A stretch of 64,000 nucleotides of DNA from Bacillus sp. E(2018) (lineage in GTDB: Bacteria > Bacillota > Bacilli > Bacillales > Fictibacillaceae), in contig NZ_SCOL01000001.1 of NCBI RefSeq assembly GCF_005503015.1, positions 1-64,000 on the forward strand, given 5' to 3'. The position numbers and the translations under genes were made by a program. Shown here piece by piece: positions 36,233 to 45,351 of this stretch (its first letter is position 1; each line of letters begins with the position of its first letter). Below the pieces are notes generated by a model. The model saw only the letters and a program-made list of their open reading frames with translations. It searched no databases and was not told where the DNA came from.

Positions 36233-36715
36233 CTATGATATGAACAACCATGACAAGAGTATCGTTTGAAGAATTCCGAGAAGTCCGCCAAAGAATACTT
36301 CACTAGGACGATGGCCAAGAAGTTCTTTTAGTTCTTTTCTTTGTTCTTCCACCTTTTTTTCTTGAAATCTATCTGATTCCCTCACATGGTTTCTGAATTC
36401 TTCTACTAAGTCATTCAATACGGCTGCTTGTTCTCCTGCATGCCAACGGATACCTTTTGCATCGTACATGACGATGATTGCAAACATGGCAGCGATGGCG
36501 AAAAGAGTTGAACCCAATCCGTGTAAGGCTCCAACGGCGGTAGCTAATGAAGTAACAGCAGCTGAGTGTGAACTAGGCATTCCACCTGTACTAATAAATA
36601 ACTCCCATCTAATTTTTCTAGTATGATAAAAATGGATAGGAATTTTTAAGAATTGTGCAGAAAATACACCAAGTAAGGCTGCTATTAATGGAAAGTTCAA
36701 TAGAATATCTGGCAT
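36233..36715 (-). CDS. yuiD: YuiD, divergent PAP2 family membrane protein (DUF212)
   Basis: Membrane protein of 160 aa. The segment STGGMPSSHSAAVTSLATAVG (about residues 42-62) resembles the PAP2 phosphatase motif, and the family keeps part of the active site. Three or four hydrophobic segments are visible, plus a charged helix (about residues 105-135). Function unknown. The start follows AAAGGATAAT. It is followed at once by the BtuF-like gene. Confidence 0.88.
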   Translation of the reverse strand: MPDILLNFPLIAALLGVFSAQFLKIPIHFYHTRKIRWELFISTGGMPSSHSAAVTSLATAVGALHGLGSTLFAIAAMFAIIVMYDAKGIRWHAGEQAAVLNDLVEEFRNHVRESDRFQEKKVEEQRKELKELLGHRPSEVFFGGLLGILQTILLSWLFIS

Positions 36716-36831
36716 GAGGATTATCCTTTCAATAGAGTGGTTTATAGTATGGCTGTTTTAGATAGTTGTTACCCGATTTAGGACTCGTTCAATCTTTTCA
36801 TATCAATGATCGATGTAGGGAGGAAACAAGG

Positions 36832-37209
36832 ATGGAGCATTTTCCCGAAGAGTATTATGAATTCTTTATCGTTTTTAACGATGGAGATTATTACACAGGT
36901 CACGATCTATTAGAAGAAGTGTGGCTCACTGACCGCAGTAACCTGTTTATTAAAGGATTGCTACAGATGACGGTTGCTCTGTATCACTATGAATATGGAA
37001 ACCTAAAAGGAGCTAGACAAATGATGAGGGTAGCTAAAGAGTATCTAACTCCATATAAACCAGTTGAGTGGCAGTTGAATGTAGAGAAAGTACTATTATT
37101 TATTGACCATTGTCTGAATGTCATCCCTGATAATCTAGACAGAGTTTCATACGAGGAAGTTGTTCATCTGCCTATTCTTCCAAAACTTTATTTAAATTTA
37201 GAAGAATAA
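36832..37209 (+). CDS. DUF309 family protein
   Basis: Helical cytosolic protein of 125 aa. The family motif FNDGDYYTGHDLLEEVWL (about residues 15-32) and the following KGLLQMTVALYHYEYGNLKGA are characteristic of DUF309 (YpuF-like). Function unknown. I use the ATG at 36832 after GGGAGGAAAC; an earlier in-frame ATG (36766) is unsupported. It is divergent from yuiD. Confidence 0.85.
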   Translation: MEHFPEEYYEFFIVFNDGDYYTGHDLLEEVWLTDRSNLFIKGLLQMTVALYHYEYGNLKGARQMMRVAKEYLTPYKPVEWQLNVEKVLLFIDHCLNVIPDNLDRVSYEEVVHLPILPKLYLNLEE

Positions 37210-37290
37210 TGCAACGTGAATTCGAAATATTCTAAAAGAAAGAGTATAATGAGAGGCAGAGCTTTATAACGAATAAGGGGGAACTTTAAC

Positions 37291-38778
37291 ATGTTTACGA
37301 TCAAACAACTTTGGAATACTAGCGAACAAGAAGAAGTCCTACTGGTCGGTTTATTTCAAGAACCAAAACTTACTGGTGTCATGGCAGATATGGATAATAA
37401 ATTAAGTGGAACAATTACTGATCTTATAAAAGAAGGGGATCTTTCTAATCGCCTAAAAAGCATCAAAAAGCTTAATACACTTGGTCAGCTCGGTACGAAA
37501 AGGGTTTATTTTGCAGGGTTAGGAAAGCGTGAAGACTTTACGTATGACAAAGCTAGAAGCACGTTTGGAAGAGCAGTTCAAGAGATAACAAAAGAAAAGC
37601 GAACACACTTTTCTATATTGATGGACACGTTTCAAACGGATAAGCTTTCAATGGAAAAGCTTGCTCATGCTTTTAGTGAAGCAGCTGGTACGGCAGTATA
37701 TAAATTTGAAGACTACAAAAAGAAAACGAATGAACCACAAAAGAGATTAGAAAATATAACTGTTTATACGGAAAACAGTGAAGTTGAAGCTGGGCTGACG
37801 AGTGGATTTGCTTATGCAAAAGGAATCAACTTTGCTCGAGATTTGGTGAACACACCTGCTAACCTTCTTACACCAACAGACCTTGCGGCAGAAGCGATTG
37901 ATGTGGCGCTTGAATACGGCATGGAATATGAGATTCTTGAAAAAGAAGACATGGAGAAGCTGGGAATGGGAGCAATACTTGCGGTTAGTAAAGGATCAGA
38001 TCAGCTTCCAAAATTGATCACAGTAAAATATCAAGGCGGTAAGAAGGAAGATTCTTATGTTGCTTTAGTAGGAAAAGGGTTAACCTTTGATGCGGGAGGC
38101 TATTCCATTAAACCTGCTCTCAACATGCATGAGATGAAAAGCGATATGGGTGGAAGTGCAGCTGTATTAGGAGCTATGGAAGCAATCGGACGACTGAAGC
38201 CTGAGATTAATATAATGTTTGTGATTCCATCTTCAGAGAACTTGATCAACGGAGAGGCTATGAAGCCAGGAGATGTGATCACTTCACTGAGTGGAAAGAC
38301 TATTGAAGTTCGAAACACAGATGCTGAAGGACGTCTCATTTTAGCCGATGCGATTACGTATGCAAAGGAACAAGGGGCTAAGTATATAGTTGACGTTGCT
38401 ACTTTAACTGGCGGAGTGGTCGTTGCACTAGGAGATTGTACCACTGGTGCCCTAACGAACAACGAAGAGTTCTATGAACATATTAAGCAATCTGCAGCGG
38501 ATGAAGCGGAGTATTTGTGGCTCCTTCCAAGTTTTCAGCCATTTAAAGATATGCTAAAAACAAGTGATGTTGCAGATCTTAACAACTCAACAGGCAGACT
38601 AGGTCATGCCATTACTGGTGGATTGTTTGTAGGTGAGTTCGCTGAAAACACGCCGTGGGTCCATTTAGATATAGCAGGTACCGCCTATTCTGGAAAATCC
38701 ACAGAGTTAGGTCCTAAAGGAGCAACTGGTGTTATGGTTCGAACACTGGTTAACTTCGTAAGAAACTTTAAAGCATAA
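37291..38778 (+). CDS. pepA: Cytosolic leucyl aminopeptidase (YuiE)
   Basis: M17 family metallo-aminopeptidase of 495 aa that removes N-terminal amino acids from peptides. The metal/active site is visible in GKGLTFDAGGYSIKP (about residues 262-276) and NTDAEGRLILADA (about residues 340-352). It forms hexamers with two metal ions per subunit. The start follows AAGGGGGAAC. In B. subtilis this is yuiE, followed by yuiF as here. Confidence 0.95.
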   Translation: MFTIKQLWNTSEQEEVLLVGLFQEPKLTGVMADMDNKLSGTITDLIKEGDLSNRLKSIKKLNTLGQLGTKRVYFAGLGKREDFTYDKARSTFGRAVQEITKEKRTHFSILMDTFQTDKLSMEKLAHAFSEAAGTAVYKFEDYKKKTNEPQKRLENITVYTENSEVEAGLTSGFAYAKGINFARDLVNTPANLLTPTDLAAEAIDVALEYGMEYEILEKEDMEKLGMGAILAVSKGSDQLPKLITVKYQGGKKEDSYVALVGKGLTFDAGGYSIKPALNMHEMKSDMGGSAAVLGAMEAIGRLKPEINIMFVIPSSENLINGEAMKPGDVITSLSGKTIEVRNTDAEGRLILADAITYAKEQGAKYIVDVATLTGGVVVALGDCTTGALTNNEEFYEHIKQSAADEAEYLWLLPSFQPFKDMLKTSDVADLNNSTGRLGHAITGGLFVGEFAENTPWVHLDIAGTAYSGKSTELGPKGATGVMVRTLVNFVRNFKA

Positions 38779-38787
38779 TAGTAAGGG

Positions 38788-38823
38788 TATAAACTGGTTC
38801 TCTCTATGAGAACCAGTTTTTTG
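38788..38823 (+). terminator. Terminator of pepA
   Basis: Stem AAACTGGTTCTC/GAGAACCAGTTT, followed by T residues. Confidence 0.85.
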
Positions 38824-38927
38824 TTATGTGTTTGACAAAACCAATTATCCATGTTAATTTGTTAAAGGTTTAACATATTAGTGATTTAGCGAAATAAAGC
38901 AATAAAGTTATTTAAGGAGGAAATGAA

Positions 38928-40244
38928 ATGAATGCTGTAGTATTAGCGGTAGCTGTTATGCTAGTACTTAGCCTTTTACGTATACATGTTGTTGTAGCCT
39001 TGTTAATTGGTGCTTTGACTGGCGGGCTTTTTGCAGGAATGAGTTTATCTGACACGATAGCAGTATTTACAGAAGGATTAAGTTCAAATGCAGTTATTGC
39101 TTTAAGTTATGCCTTGTTAGGAAGTTTTGCAGTAGCATTATCTCGAACAGGACTTCCCGATTTAATGGTGAAAAGTGCAATTCGACTTGTAAGTAGAGAA
39201 GGAGAAGCCAAAAAGAGATCTTTATCTAAAGTACTTATATTGTTTATTATATTAATGATTTCTTCTTTTTCTCAAAACTTGATTCCAGTTCACATTGCGA
39301 TCATACCGATTTTTATTCCACCGCTTTTGCACGTTTTAAATGAATTAGAAATAGATCGACGATTAGTAGCAACTGTGATTACTTTTGGTCTTATCACACC
39401 GTACATGTGGTTTCCAGTTGGGTTCGGAGGAATATTCCATGAGATCCTTCAAACAAACATGAAAGATAGTGGATTAACCATCCGATTAGACCAAATACCA
39501 ACTGCAATGACTATCCCATCTCTTGGGATGATTGTAGGTCTAGTAATTGCGTTTTTCAGTTACCGCAAACCGAGAAAATATGTTAATAGAAAAATTGGAA
39601 CAGCCACTGATGAAACTGTAACCTATACGAAGCGTTCTATTATCGTAGCTATTTTATCCGTACTTGCAACTTTAACTGTCCAGCTTCAAACAGATTCAAT
39701 GATCTTTGGTGCGTTATCGGGAATCATTGTTCTTTATTTTAGCGGACAATTAAAGCTAAATTCTTCAGATGCACTTTTAACTGAAGGAATGAAAATGATG
39801 TCTTATATCGGATTTGTTATGATTGCTGCTGCAGGTTTTGCTGCTGTTATGCGCAAAACGGGCGAAGTCGAAACTTTAGTTAAAGAAAGTGCCGCACTAA
39901 TCGGGAACTCCACTGCGCTTGGTGTTCTGCTAATGCTCGTCATCGGATTACTCGTTACGATGGGGATCGGCTCGTCATTTTCAACTATACCAATCATCAC
40001 TACGATATTTGTTCCACTCTCTGCAGAAATAGGTTTAAGTCTAATGGCAACAATTGCTGTCATTGGAACAGCTGCAGCGTTAGGTGATGCTGGTTCTCCT
40101 GCGTCAGACAGTACACTTGGACCTACATCAGGTTTGAATGTAGACAATCAGCATAATCATATATGGGATACATGTGTCCCGACGTTCTTACATTATAACC
40201 TTCCAGTAATTGCATTTGGCTTTATTGCAGCTATGGTATTATAA
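38928..40244 (+). CDS. yuiF: YuiF, Na+/H+ antiporter-family transporter
   Basis: Integral membrane protein of 438 aa with 10-12 hydrophobic segments, beginning VVLAVAVMLVLSLLRIHVVVALLIG. It belongs to the NhaC-like antiporter family; conserved pieces are SQNLIPVHIAIIPIFIPPLL and GDAGSPASDSTLGPTSG. Members have been proposed to be amino acid or sodium/proton transporters; the substrate is unknown. The start follows AAGGAGGAAATG. A terminator follows. Confidence 0.88.
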   Translation: MNAVVLAVAVMLVLSLLRIHVVVALLIGALTGGLFAGMSLSDTIAVFTEGLSSNAVIALSYALLGSFAVALSRTGLPDLMVKSAIRLVSREGEAKKRSLSKVLILFIILMISSFSQNLIPVHIAIIPIFIPPLLHVLNELEIDRRLVATVITFGLITPYMWFPVGFGGIFHEILQTNMKDSGLTIRLDQIPTAMTIPSLGMIVGLVIAFFSYRKPRKYVNRKIGTATDETVTYTKRSIIVAILSVLATLTVQLQTDSMIFGALSGIIVLYFSGQLKLNSSDALLTEGMKMMSYIGFVMIAAAGFAAVMRKTGEVETLVKESAALIGNSTALGVLLMLVIGLLVTMGIGSSFSTIPIITTIFVPLSAEIGLSLMATIAVIGTAAALGDAGSPASDSTLGPTSGLNVDNQHNHIWDTCVPTFLHYNLPVIAFGFIAAMVL

Positions 40245-40257
40245 ACGATTTGTAGAG

Positions 40258-40300
40258 ACAGAGAGACAGATTCTAAGAATCTGTCTCTCTTATTATTTTT
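40258..40300 (+). terminator. Terminator of yuiF
   Basis: Long stem AGAGAGACAGATTC/GAATCTGTCTCTCT with a short loop, followed by a T-rich stretch. Confidence 0.88.
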
Positions 40301-40339
40301 ACGAAAAATACACATGCTAAAACCAAGGAGGGAAAGACC

Positions 40340-40489
40340 ATGACAAAACGTAAACACTCTTGGGATGCTGCAAAGAATAATAACTCAACACCAACAGAAA
40401 GCATGACGAATGTAGAGTTTTCTGATGAAAAATTCAGTGATGAACTTCCTAAAAGAGATACTCAAAGCCCAAGATCAAAAGGAAAGTAA
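40340..40489 (+). CDS. Small hydrophilic protein, 49 aa
   Basis: Gene of 49 codons starting MTKRKHSWDAAKNNNSTP and ending PRSKGK. It is polar, without Cys or hydrophobic stretch. A very good ribosome binding site AAGGAGGGAAAG lies eight bases before the ATG, and a terminator follows at once. I do not recognise it; its composition would suit a spore-core or otherwise disordered protein, but this is speculation. Confidence 0.65.
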   Translation: MTKRKHSWDAAKNNNSTPTESMTNVEFSDEKFSDELPKRDTQSPRSKGK

Positions 40490-40491
40490 AA

Positions 40492-40528
40492 GAAGCTGAC
40501 TCCAATGAAAATCGGAGTCAGCTTTTTT
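40492..40528. terminator. Bidirectional terminator before the CapA-like gene
   Basis: Stem AAGCTGACTCC/GGAGTCAGCTT, followed by six T on the plus strand and T-rich sequence on the minus strand. Confidence 0.85.
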
Positions 40529-40535
40529 AATGAAA

Positions 40536-41723
40536 TTATTCGAAGAAAGTAAGTTCGGGAACCCATTGTTTCATGTGTGTTTTTATTTCTTCATAAGACT
40601 TTTTCATGGCAGGTAAATCTTTCATTGGATGAATCACAAATGGTTGATCTACATATGTTGGAAGGAACTTTGGTTCGGATAATTCAATGGTTTTTTCCGA
40701 TCCCTTTTGACGTTTTGTAACCTTCAGCTGAACGATCCCACCAATGTCCTTATATTCACGTCTTTGACCTGATAAGAAATTCCCAAGAGAATAAGCGACG
40801 AATGTTTTTGAACCATCACTTGCGGTTTCCCATTTTACAGGTTGCAGAACATGTGGATGGTGACCGATGATGATGTCCCCGCCGGCTTCAGTTACTACTT
40901 TCACGATGTTCTTTTGAAAATCATTTGGCATCCTTTCATACTCGTTTCCGAAATGAAGAGAAACTACATTTACATCTGATAACGTTCTAGCCTCTTTAAT
41001 GTCTCTTTTGATTCGTTCTACTTCAATTAAATTGACAAGATGGTTTTTTCCTTCCGGTACTGGAATTCCGTTCGTTCCATATGTATAGCTCAAAAAGGAT
41101 ACTGTAATGTCGTTCTTTTTGATCAGTCTAATATTTTGCCGGTCTTTGTCCGTTAAGTAGGCACCCGTATACATCACATCAATTTGATTCCAATAATTCA
41201 AAGCACTAATAATGGCTTTTTCTCCGCGGTCAAGTGTATGGTTATTAGCTAACGTTACCAAATCGATCCCATTTGCTTTTAACGCATCTCCGACTTCATG
41301 TGGTGAATTGAACGAGGGATAGGATGATAGACCAAGCTGTTTACCACCAATCATTGTTTCTTGGTTCGCTATCGTAATATTAGGATCAGATAGATAGGAT
41401 TTCACTAAAGAGAAGTTACGATTAAAGTCATAGCCTTTCGCTGTTTTTGCTTTATTATAGACCGTATCATGGATCAAGATATCACCAACCGCAGCAAGTC
41501 TAAGATCCGTTGTTTTTTCTTCAGGTTGAGGAGTGATCGGCTGTGTTTTTATTTCTTTTGGTTCCGCTGCATTTTCCTGTTTCGGTATCTTTTTTTCTTC
41601 TACCGTTTGTAAATCTGCGTTATTATACATATATATAAATGCGATTGTCGAAAAGAATACGATTACAATTCCTGTGAACCACCAAAGACGTTTCAGTGGT
41701 AACACCCCCTTTGTGTCTATCAT
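40536..41723 (-). CDS. CapA-family metallophosphatase-like protein
   Basis: Membrane-anchored protein of up to 395 aa. An N-terminal hydrophobic anchor (about residues 13-32) precedes a polar linker and a CapA/PGA-synthesis domain with GDILIHD, ANNHTLDRG, SLHFGNEYE and IIGHHPHVLQ. CapA (PgsA) takes part in poly-gamma-glutamate synthesis; no capB or capC genes are near, so a different wall or surface role is likely. The ATG at 41723 has little upstream site. GGGGGTG lies six bases before an in-frame CTG at 41696, a possible start. Divergent from kynU. Confidence 0.82.
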   Translation of the reverse strand: MIDTKGVLPLKRLWWFTGIVIVFFSTIAFIYMYNNADLQTVEEKKIPKQENAAEPKEIKTQPITPQPEEKTTDLRLAAVGDILIHDTVYNKAKTAKGYDFNRNFSLVKSYLSDPNITIANQETMIGGKQLGLSSYPSFNSPHEVGDALKANGIDLVTLANNHTLDRGEKAIISALNYWNQIDVMYTGAYLTDKDRQNIRLIKKNDITVSFLSYTYGTNGIPVPEGKNHLVNLIEVERIKRDIKEARTLSDVNVVSLHFGNEYERMPNDFQKNIVKVVTEAGGDIIIGHHPHVLQPVKWETASDGSKTFVAYSLGNFLSGQRREYKDIGGIVQLKVTKRQKGSEKTIELSEPKFLPTYVDQPFVIHPMKDLPAMKKSYEEIKTHMKQWVPELTFFE

Positions 41724-41808
41724 AATGGAAGAAGTGGGGATATGTATATGTCAAATTACTCTATGTTGAAAACGGTTCCAATTCATGCATTCGGGAGGAA
41801 AGTACAAA

Positions 41809-43080
41809 ATGAGACAAATTACAGCGCAAATCGTAGAACAAATGGACCAAAATGATGAACTCTCTTCTTTTAAAAAAGAGTTCTATACAAAGAGTGAATC
41901 GATCTATCTTGATGGAAACTCTCTAGGACTTCTATCTAAGCGTGCAGAACAGTCCTTGTTAGATGTACTGAATGACTGGAAAGAGCATGGGATAGACGGA
42001 TGGATGGGTGGTAAATACCCATGGTTTACTCTTAGTGAAAAACTTGCTGAGAAACTTGCTATATTGGTTGGAGCTGAAGCGAAAGAAGTGATCGTAACAG
42101 GTTCAACTACTGTAAATCTTCATCAATTGGTCGCTACGTTTTTTGAACCAAAAGAGGGAAGAACGAAGATATTAGCAGATGAGCTCACTTTCCCTTCTGA
42201 TATTTATGGCTTACAAAGTCAGTTGAAATTAAAGGGGCTCAATCCTGATACTGATTTGATTCAAGTAGGAAGCAAGAATGGTTTAACGCTGGATGAACAG
42301 GATATCATCGATAAGATGACTGAGGATGTAGCTCTTATCTTACTTCCATCTGTCTTATATAGAAGCGGGCAATTGTTAGACATAGAACGTTTAACACGTG
42401 AAGCTCATAAAAGGAATATACCGATCGGATTCGATCTTTGTCACTCGATAGGAGCTCTTCCTCACGAATTAAGTAAATGGGGAGTCGATTTTGCTTTTTG
42501 GTGCAATTACAAATATGTAAACGCCGGACCAGGCGGAGTCGGCGGATTGTACGTTAATAAAAACCATTTCACGAAAACACCTGGGCTTTCTGGCTGGTTT
42601 GGCAGCAAAAAAGAAACGCAGTTTGATATGGACCACCACTTTGATGCGGAGAATTCTGCGGGTGGTTATCAAATTGGAACTCCACATATGTTAAGCACCG
42701 CACCATTGATCGGATCTTTATCTATTTTTGAAGAAGCTAAGATCGACCGAATCCGAACAAAATCTTTAAAATTAACGAATCTGCTCATGGATTTGTTGAA
42801 TCAAGAGATCAAAAATGAGTTTACGATCGTAAATCCACTTGATGATAAAAGAAGAGGCGGTCATGTGGCTCTAATGCACAATGACGCTGCACGAATTTGC
42901 AAAGCACTAAAAGAAAACGGCATCGTTCCAGATTTTAGAGCACCAAACATTATTCGTTTAGCTCCAGTTGCATTGTATAATTCTTATGGTGATGTATATG
43001 AGGCAGTCCGAATTTTAGGTAAGATCATGAAGAATCGGGATTATGAGAAATATGAAAATAAAAGAGAAGTGATCGCATAG
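41809..43080 (+). CDS. kynU: Kynureninase
   Basis: PLP enzyme of 423 aa cleaving kynurenine to anthranilate and alanine. The PLP-binding Lys lies in [14 protein letters not shown] (about residue 227). Other landmarks are [21 protein letters not shown] and [16 protein letters not shown]. The ATG at 41809 follows GGGAGG; a longer frame to 41785 includes that site. kynB follows after 12 bases, forming an operon for tryptophan breakdown. kynA is not seen. Confidence 0.94.
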   Translation: MRQITAQIVEQMDQNDELSSFKKEFYTKSESIYLDGNSLGLLSKRAEQSLLDVLNDWKEHGIDGWMGGKYPWFTLSEKLAEKLAILVGAEAKEVIVTGSTTVNLHQLVATFFEPKEGRTKILADELTFPSDIYGLQSQLKLKGLNPDTDLIQVGSKNGLTLDEQDIIDKMTEDVALILLPSVLYRSGQLLDIERLTREAHKRNIPIGFDLCHSIGALPHELSKWGVDFAFWCNYKYVNAGPGGVGGLYVNKNHFTKTPGLSGWFGSKKETQFDMDHHFDAENSAGGYQIGTPHMLSTAPLIGSLSIFEEAKIDRIRTKSLKLTNLLMDLLNQEIKNEFTIVNPLDDKRRGGHVALMHNDAARICKALKENGIVPDFRAPNIIRLAPVALYNSYGDVYEAVRILGKIMKNRDYEKYENKREVIA

Positions 43081-43092
43081 GGAGTGGTAGAC

Positions 43093-43719
43093 ATGAAATT
43101 ATATGATATATCGATGCCACTCTATAATGGTGTACCAGGTTGGCCAGGTGATACGCCATATCACTTCGATCTTGCTTGGACGAAAGAAGATTCTGGATCT
43201 GTGAACGTTGGAAAAGTGGAGATGAGTACGCATACGGGTACTCATATTGATGCACCCTATCACTTCACAAATAGTGGCGAAAGAGTCGGTGGTTTAGATC
43301 TCGAATTATATATAGGACGAGCAATGGTTATTGATGTAACGGATATGAAAGAGATAACAGCAGAGATTGTGAAAGCTAGACTCCATGCTGATACGAAGCG
43401 TGTTCTGTTTAAAACAAATTGTTGGAAAGATCGATCTGTGTTTCCGAATAAAATCGTCCCATTATCACCAGAAGCTGTTCAAATGCTTAACGAGTTTGGA
43501 GTCTGCTTGGTCGGTGTGGATATGCCCTCGGTTGACCAATTAGATAGCAAAGAGCTAGAGGCCCATCATGCTCTTTATGAACACAACATTCATATTTTAG
43601 AAGGTCTTGTATTAGATCAAGTTCCTGAAGGAGAATATGAACTAGTCGCTCTACCGCTTGCCCTTAAAGAGGCAGATGGAAGTCCGGTAAGAGCCATACT
43701 TAGAGAACTAACTATATAA
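43093..43719 (+). CDS. kynB: Kynurenine formamidase (arylformamidase)
   Basis: Cyclase-family metal hydrolase of 208 aa converting N-formylkynurenine to kynurenine. The family metal motif HTGTHIDAPYHF (about residues 48-59) is clear. It lies directly after kynU, which uses its product. The ATG at 43093 follows GGGAGTGG. The pair needs an upstream dioxygenase encoded elsewhere, or imported kynurenine. Confidence 0.93.
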   Translation: MKLYDISMPLYNGVPGWPGDTPYHFDLAWTKEDSGSVNVGKVEMSTHTGTHIDAPYHFTNSGERVGGLDLELYIGRAMVIDVTDMKEITAEIVKARLHADTKRVLFKTNCWKDRSVFPNKIVPLSPEAVQMLNEFGVCLVGVDMPSVDQLDSKELEAHHALYEHNIHILEGLVLDQVPEGEYELVALPLALKEADGSPVRAILRELTI

Positions 43720-43728
43720 CGAATATAG

Positions 43729-43765
43729 AAAGCAAACACAAAATGCTGTGTTTGTTTTTCTTTTG
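43729..43765 (+). terminator. Terminator of kynUB
   Basis: Stem AAGCAAACACA/TGTGTTTGTTT with a 6-base loop, followed by T-rich sequence. Confidence 0.82.
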
Positions 43766-43860
43766 AAAATTTCAACTCACTTCCAAGAAAACCTGCATGT
43801 TTTGAGATTTTATGTATTGTTCCTTATAATAGATAAGAGATATTTACTTGGAGGACAGTT

Positions 43861-44160
43861 ATGTACAAATATGGATTCACCAATTATTTCGAAGGAAGTT
43901 TACGTTTTACAGGACATGATGTCGTTCAGGTTGGACCGTGGACAAATGTATATCTTTCTTTTGAGATAGAAAATGTTGAGAGACTTCCTGAAGGACTCCA
44001 TGAGCCAAGTGCTTTAGCTGTCTATGATGGAAATGGTGAGCTACAAGAAATTATTGCTCACGATGAGGGTGTAGATTGTGAATATAAATTTACTGACAAA
44101 GAAAAAGATCAGATCAATGACTATCTGTTACAAATAGAAGTAAAACATGAGAAGGAGTGA
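43861..44160 (+). CDS. Conserved hypothetical protein coupled to cvfC
   Basis: Cytosolic protein of 99 aa, not recognised. It reads like a mixed alpha/beta protein (GSLRFTGHDVVQVG, VYLSFEIENVERLPEG) with an acidic C-terminus. The ATG follows TTGGAGGAC. Its stop is directly followed by cvfC, whose ribosome binding site lies inside its last codons. This implies co-translation and suggests a shared role with cvfC. Confidence 0.72.
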   Translation: MYKYGFTNYFEGSLRFTGHDVVQVGPWTNVYLSFEIENVERLPEGLHEPSALAVYDGNGELQEIIAHDEGVDCEYKFTDKEKDQINDYLLQIEVKHEKE

Positions 44161-44166
44161 GTGAAG

Positions 44167-45297
44167 GTGAAAATAACAGGAATTGAACCAACTCCAAGCC
44201 CAAATTCAATGAAGATTAACCTGTCCGAAACACTTCCTGGCAATGAGCGTTATAACTATACGAAAGATGGAGCAGAGCATGCTCCCGCATTTATTCAGGA
44301 GATACTTAAAGTGGATGGAGTAAAGAGCATATACCATGTTGCAGACTTTATAGCTTTGGAACGAAATTCGCGTTCCAAATGGGAAGATGTTCTTTCAGGT
44401 GTTCGATCTGTGTTTGGACAAGAAGAAGAATTGAATGATCCTTCTGATCAACAAGTTCAACAAGAAGATGAGATAAAAGAAATTACGGTTCTTGTTCAAA
44501 TGTTTAGAGGTCTTCCTATGCAGATCAAACTTAAAACCGAGCAAGAAGAAAGACGAGTAGGACTTGCTGAGCGATTTGGTAAAGCTGCATTAGAGGCTCA
44601 AGATTCTTCCGATAACCTTGTTATGGAAAGACAATGGGAAGAGCAAGGAGTTCGTTATGGTACGTTTGAACAAGTAGGCAGTGAAGTGGCGGAAGAGCTA
44701 TCAGCCGTCTATCCGCAAGAACGTTTAGATCAATTAGTAAAACAAGCATATAGCTCCAACTCTCAACAAGAAGAAGTTGAAACACTTTCCAGTTCAGAAG
44801 TAGCGAAACAACTCCGTGACGCTGATTGGCAGACACGCTATGCCGCATTAGAACGAATAAACCCTTCTATTGATGATGTTATGGTATTAAAACAAGCTTT
44901 AAAAGATGAGAAGCCTTCTATAAGACGTTTGGCCGTCGTTTACTTAGGAATGATTGAGGATGAAGCCGTGCTTCCCCTTCTCTATCTAGCTCTGCAAGAT
45001 AAGAATGTATCGGTAAGACGTACAGCTGGTGATGCTTTATCAGATCTTGGGAATGCAAAAGCAATACCTGTCATGTGTGATGCACTGTCAGACAAAAACA
45101 AACTTGTAAGATGGAGAGCGGCACGCTTTTTGTTTGAAGTAGGAGATGAGACGGCACTTCCTGCATTGAAAGCTGCTCAGGATGATCCTGAGTTTGAAGT
45201 ATCTCTTCAAGTGAAAATTGCGATCGAACGTATCCAAAGCGGAGAAGAAGCAGCAGGTACAGTGTGGCAACAGATGACAAAGAGTCGTGAACAGTAA
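44167..45297 (+). CDS. cvfC: CvfC/YpgR-like protein, Nfu_N domain plus HEAT repeats
   Basis: Cytosolic protein of 376 aa. The N-terminal 85 residues match the Nfu/NifU N-terminal domain (EPTPSPNSMKI). A linker follows, then HEAT-like repeats (about residues 205-365) seen in units such as KPSIRRLAVVYLG, NVSVRRTAGDALSDLG and NKLVRWRAARFLFEVGD. Staphylococcal CvfC is a virulence factor; the Bacillus homologue is YpgR. The domain pair suggests help in Fe-S protein maturation, as inference. I take the GTG at 44167 over the one at 44161 for better spacing to AAGGAG. Confidence 0.82.
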   Translation: MKITGIEPTPSPNSMKINLSETLPGNERYNYTKDGAEHAPAFIQEILKVDGVKSIYHVADFIALERNSRSKWEDVLSGVRSVFGQEEELNDPSDQQVQQEDEIKEITVLVQMFRGLPMQIKLKTEQEERRVGLAERFGKAALEAQDSSDNLVMERQWEEQGVRYGTFEQVGSEVAEELSAVYPQERLDQLVKQAYSSNSQQEEVETLSSSEVAKQLRDADWQTRYAALERINPSIDDVMVLKQALKDEKPSIRRLAVVYLGMIEDEAVLPLLYLALQDKNVSVRRTAGDALSDLGNAKAIPVMCDALSDKNKLVRWRAARFLFEVGDETALPALKAAQDDPEFEVSLQVKIAIERIQSGEEAAGTVWQQMTKSREQ

Positions 45298-45342
45298 AAA
45301 AAGGGGCAAAGTCTATAAATAATTAGACTTTGCCTTTTTTTA
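45298..45342. terminator. Bidirectional terminator between cvfC and yugF
   Basis: Stem GGCAAAGTCTA/TAGACTTTGCC with A and T runs on either side. Confidence 0.88.
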
Positions 45343-45351
45343 TTATGAAGA

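Noticed and set aside
43748..43969. 73-codon plus-strand frame overlapping the 99-aa gene
   Set aside because: It starts within the kynB terminator and runs into the real gene in another frame.
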